The notes beneath the pieces were generated by a model. The model was not told the DNA's origin. It searched no databases and saw only the letters and a list, made by a program, of their open reading frames with translations. Both the position numbers and the translations under genes were made by a program. DNA of 8,088 nucleotides from Selenomonadaceae bacterium. GTDB lineage: Bacteria; Bacillota; Negativicutes; Selenomonadales; Selenomonadaceae. Positions 6,589 through 8,088 of the stretch are shown here, one piece after another. Positions within the stretch are counted from its first letter, which is position 1; every line of letters begins with the position of its first letter. The stretch spans positions 1 through 8,088 of the forward strand of contig JAFXOC010000530.1 in NCBI GenBank assembly GCA_017529085.1, given 5' to 3'.

Positions 6589-6595
6589 AAAGGAG
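6589..6595 (+). promoter_or_regulatory. Ribosome binding site deciding the lpxL start
   Basis: AAAGGAG lies nine bases before ATG 6605 and directly abuts ATG 6596, so 6605 is preferred. It sits only six bases after the third hairpin, which could therefore affect ribosome access. A longer frame from GTG 6560 would run through the hairpins and is not credible. Confidence 0.7.
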
Positions 6596-6604
6596 ATGAA
6601 GAAT

Positions 6605-7513
6605 ATGTTATACAAAACGCTAATGTTTATGAGTTTTTGCGCCAGGCATATTCCTTATCGCCTTTTGATGATTGCGGGTTATGTTTTTGGACAGCTTTAT
6701 TATTTGATAGTTAAGAAGCAGAGAAACCGCGCCATAGAGCAGATGAAACTTTCGCTTAAAATTGATGACGACGAAGCGAGAAGGCTTGTAAGAGAGTCAT
6801 TTGTCAATCTTGCGAAAAATATGCTTGAAATTTTATATATGCCGAAGTTAAACAGGAAAAATCTATCGGAATATATTACTATTGAGCATTTTGAACGGGT
6901 AACGGAAGCTATGGCTGAAGGTCATGGCTTGGTTGTAATTACGGGACATATCGGCACATGGGAATGGATGAGCGCATCTATGGCGATTATGGGGGTAAAG
7001 ACGACGGCTATTGCAAAACCTCAGCCTAATATGGATTATACAAGAGCGTTAGACGATTTAAGGGCCATGGTTGGGGTCGAAATATTTTCAAGAGGCACAA
7101 GCGAACTTTTGGCGGCGGGTCGCGCATTAAAAGGCGGTAAACTTTTGGGTTTTTTGATGGATCAGGATGCAGGTCCAGGCGGCGCTTTTATGGAATTTTT
7201 GGGACGCGTTGCGTCAACTCCAATGGGTGCGGCTGTTTTTGCGAGGAAATTCAAGTCTCCCGTTGTTTCAATGTTTATTTTAAGGCAAAAAGACGGTCGG
7301 CATATTATAAAAGTCGGCGAAATTATGCGCTATGAAGATACGGGTGATACTGATAAGGATCTTTATAGATTTACGGAGAAAATGACAAAGGAAATTGACG
7401 CTGTTATAAGGGAGCACCCGACGCAGTGGATTTGGTTCCAGAAGCGTTGGAACACTGCGCCCGATATGCAGCGAAAGAAACATCATGTAGTGAAGGAGCA
7501 AAAGGAAGAATGA
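6605..7513 (+). CDS. lpxL: Lipid A late acyltransferase, LpxL/HtrB family
   Basis: Members of this family are inner-membrane enzymes that add a secondary acyl chain to Kdo-lipid A. The 302-residue product has the family's usual length. A hydrophobic N-terminal segment (about 17-36) is the probable membrane anchor. The catalytic HX4E motif is HIGTWE (H115, E120). Further conserved blocks are MDQDAG (185-190), FLGRVASTPMGAAVFARK (198-215) and the C-terminal HPTQWIWFQKRW (271-282). The basic, charged end (RKKHHVVKEQKEE) is unlike the core. Which acyl position and which chain it uses cannot be read from sequence: LpxL, LpxM and LpxP share these motifs, so the symbol marks the family. It follows the hairpin cluster and overlaps lptC by four bases (ATGA), which suggests coupled translation. 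Confidence 0.9.
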   Translation: MLYKTLMFMSFCARHIPYRLLMIAGYVFGQLYYLIVKKQRNRAIEQMKLSLKIDDDEARRLVRESFVNLAKNMLEILYMPKLNRKNLSEYITIEHFERVTEAMAEGHGLVVITGHIGTWEWMSASMAIMGVKTTAIAKPQPNMDYTRALDDLRAMVGVEIFSRGTSELLAAGRALKGGKLLGFLMDQDAGPGGAFMEFLGRVASTPMGAAVFARKFKSPVVSMFILRQKDGRHIIKVGEIMRYEDTGDTDKDLYRFTEKMTKEIDAVIREHPTQWIWFQKRWNTAPDMQRKKHHVVKEQKEE

Positions 7514-8076
7514 ACAAGAAGCAAAAAATAATAATAGCGCTTATGATTTTTGCTTTCTTGGCTCTTGTGGGGTGGGTACTCTCAACGATTCCCGAAGCTC
7601 CCGAGAATACGGAACCTAAAGATGAAAAGCGAATAATGTCGTATGAAGGAAATACATTGGTGTCGGAAAAAGACGGAAAACGGCAATGGCTTTTAAAGGC
7701 GGAAAAGATGTCCGTTGACGTTGATACGCAAGACGCTTACATGGAAGGCATCGAGGTGGAATTTTACAATGCAGACGGCACCACGATGAAACTAACGGCG
7801 CCAAAGGGACTATACTACTATCATGATAAAAATTTTGGAGTTTACGACGGGACCAAGGTGATAACCTCCGATGGCGCGGAACTGACTTGTGATAAATTGT
7901 ATTGGTTGTCAAAGGACGAAATGTTAGTTGCCGAAGATAACGTTAAGGTGAAAAAAGACGATTTTTTTGCGAGCGGTAACAAAGCTGAAAGTAAAAACGG
8001 GTTTTCCCATTTTAAAATTATAGGCAAGGCTCATGTAGAAAAAGGAGTTAAGCATGAAGAAAATAAAAAAGGGTAA
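7510..8076 (+). CDS. lptC: LPS export protein LptC, inner-membrane-anchored periplasmic subunit
   Basis: LptC is the bitopic protein that passes LPS from the inner-membrane LptBFG complex to periplasmic LptA. The 188-residue protein has one membrane segment (about 6-25) after a short KK-rich cytoplasmic start, then a periplasmic domain of repeated short strands. Visible stretches include LVSEKDGKRQWLLKAEKM, MKLTAPKGLYYY and DGAELTCDKLYW, the pattern of OstA/LptC beta-jellyroll domains. Length and layout fit the family, although sequence conservation in LptC is low. ATG 7510 overlaps the acyltransferase stop, with purine-rich AAGGAG (7493-7498) and AAAAGGA (7500-7506) ahead. An upstream frame extension inside lpxL is not used. 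The stop at 8074-8076 lies inside the next gene. Confidence 0.88.
   Translation: MNKKQKIIIALMIFAFLALVGWVLSTIPEAPENTEPKDEKRIMSYEGNTLVSEKDGKRQWLLKAEKMSVDVDTQDAYMEGIEVEFYNADGTTMKLTAPKGLYYYHDKNFGVYDGTKVITSDGAELTCDKLYWLSKDEMLVAEDNVKVKKDDFFASGNKAESKNGFSHFKIIGKAHVEKGVKHEENKKG
8041..8047 (+). promoter_or_regulatory. Ribosome binding site of the last gene, inside lptC
   Basis: AAAGGAG sits six bases before ATG 8054, the ideal distance. It lies within the lptC coding sequence and supports a real gene start there. Confidence 0.7.
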
Positions 8077-8088
8077 ATTGTTAATCGC
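8054..8088 (+). CDS. lptA: Start of the next gene, probably lptA (cut by window end)
   Basis: Only 11 full codons are visible (MKKIKKGKLLI). The lysine-rich start turning hydrophobic looks like the beginning of a signal peptide, as expected for periplasmic LptA, the bridge protein that receives LPS from LptC. It overlaps lptC by 23 bases and has a strong ribosome site. The identity is inferred from position alone, since lptA commonly follows lptC. Another exported protein is possible. Confidence 0.5.
   Translation, partial: MKKIKKGKLLI

Noticed and set aside
6560..6604. Extended N-terminus of the acyltransferase from GTG 6560
   Set aside because: It would translate the hairpin repeat; the ribosome site at 6589-6595 fits ATG 6605, and the shorter protein starts as the family does.
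7426..7509. Extended N-terminus of LptC
   Set aside because: The extra residues lie in another frame of the conserved acyltransferase C-terminus; ATG 7510 gives the expected short cytoplasmic start plus membrane anchor.

Overview
The window lies inside a lipopolysaccharide (LPS) biosynthesis and export operon. All genes are on the + strand. In order they are: the 3' end of an MsbA-type lipid flippase, a single-ORF fusion of Kdo transferase and lipid A 4'-kinase (waaA-lpxK), kdsB, kdsA, kdsD, kdsC, a late lipid A acyltransferase (lpxL family), lptC, and the first codons of what is probably lptA. The organism therefore builds Kdo-lipid A and has an outer membrane. The compact order, strong purine-rich Shine-Dalgarno sites, TTG starts, moderate GC content and fused waaA-lpxK suggest a diderm Firmicute (Negativicutes, for example a Selenomonas, Phascolarctobacterium or Acidaminococcus relative). 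This assignment rests on remembered gene orders, not on a search.

Layout: 3-524 is the C-terminal nucleotide-binding domain of MsbA. Positions 525-865 hold no gene. This gap carries a possible sigma-70-type promoter overlapping the msbA stop codon, a 56-nt near-perfect palindrome, and a nested inverted-repeat element with long pyrimidine and purine arms. From 866 to 6452 five genes run with no real spacing: four-base ATGA overlaps join waaA-lpxK/kdsB and kdsB/kdsA, a one-base overlap joins kdsA/kdsD, and one base separates kdsD from kdsC. The 152-nt gap at 6453-6604 holds an AT-rich stretch and three consecutive GC-rich hairpins of REP-like type, ending six bases before the Shine-Dalgarno of lpxL. 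LpxL, lptC and lptA then overlap one another.

How the genes work together: KdsD makes arabinose 5-phosphate, KdsA condenses it with PEP to Kdo 8-phosphate, KdsC removes the phosphate, and KdsB activates Kdo to CMP-Kdo. The WaaA half of the fusion adds Kdo to the lipid A precursor, whose 4'-phosphate comes from the LpxK half. The LpxL-type enzyme adds a secondary acyl chain, MsbA flips the product across the inner membrane, and LptC/LptA start its transport to the outer membrane. All four Kdo-synthesis genes are contiguous. The coding part is a well-understood pathway. The less ordinary signals are the fusion, the metal-dependent type of KdsA, and the repeat structures in the two intergenic gaps. 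I see no mobile-element gene, tRNA, rRNA or CRISPR array.
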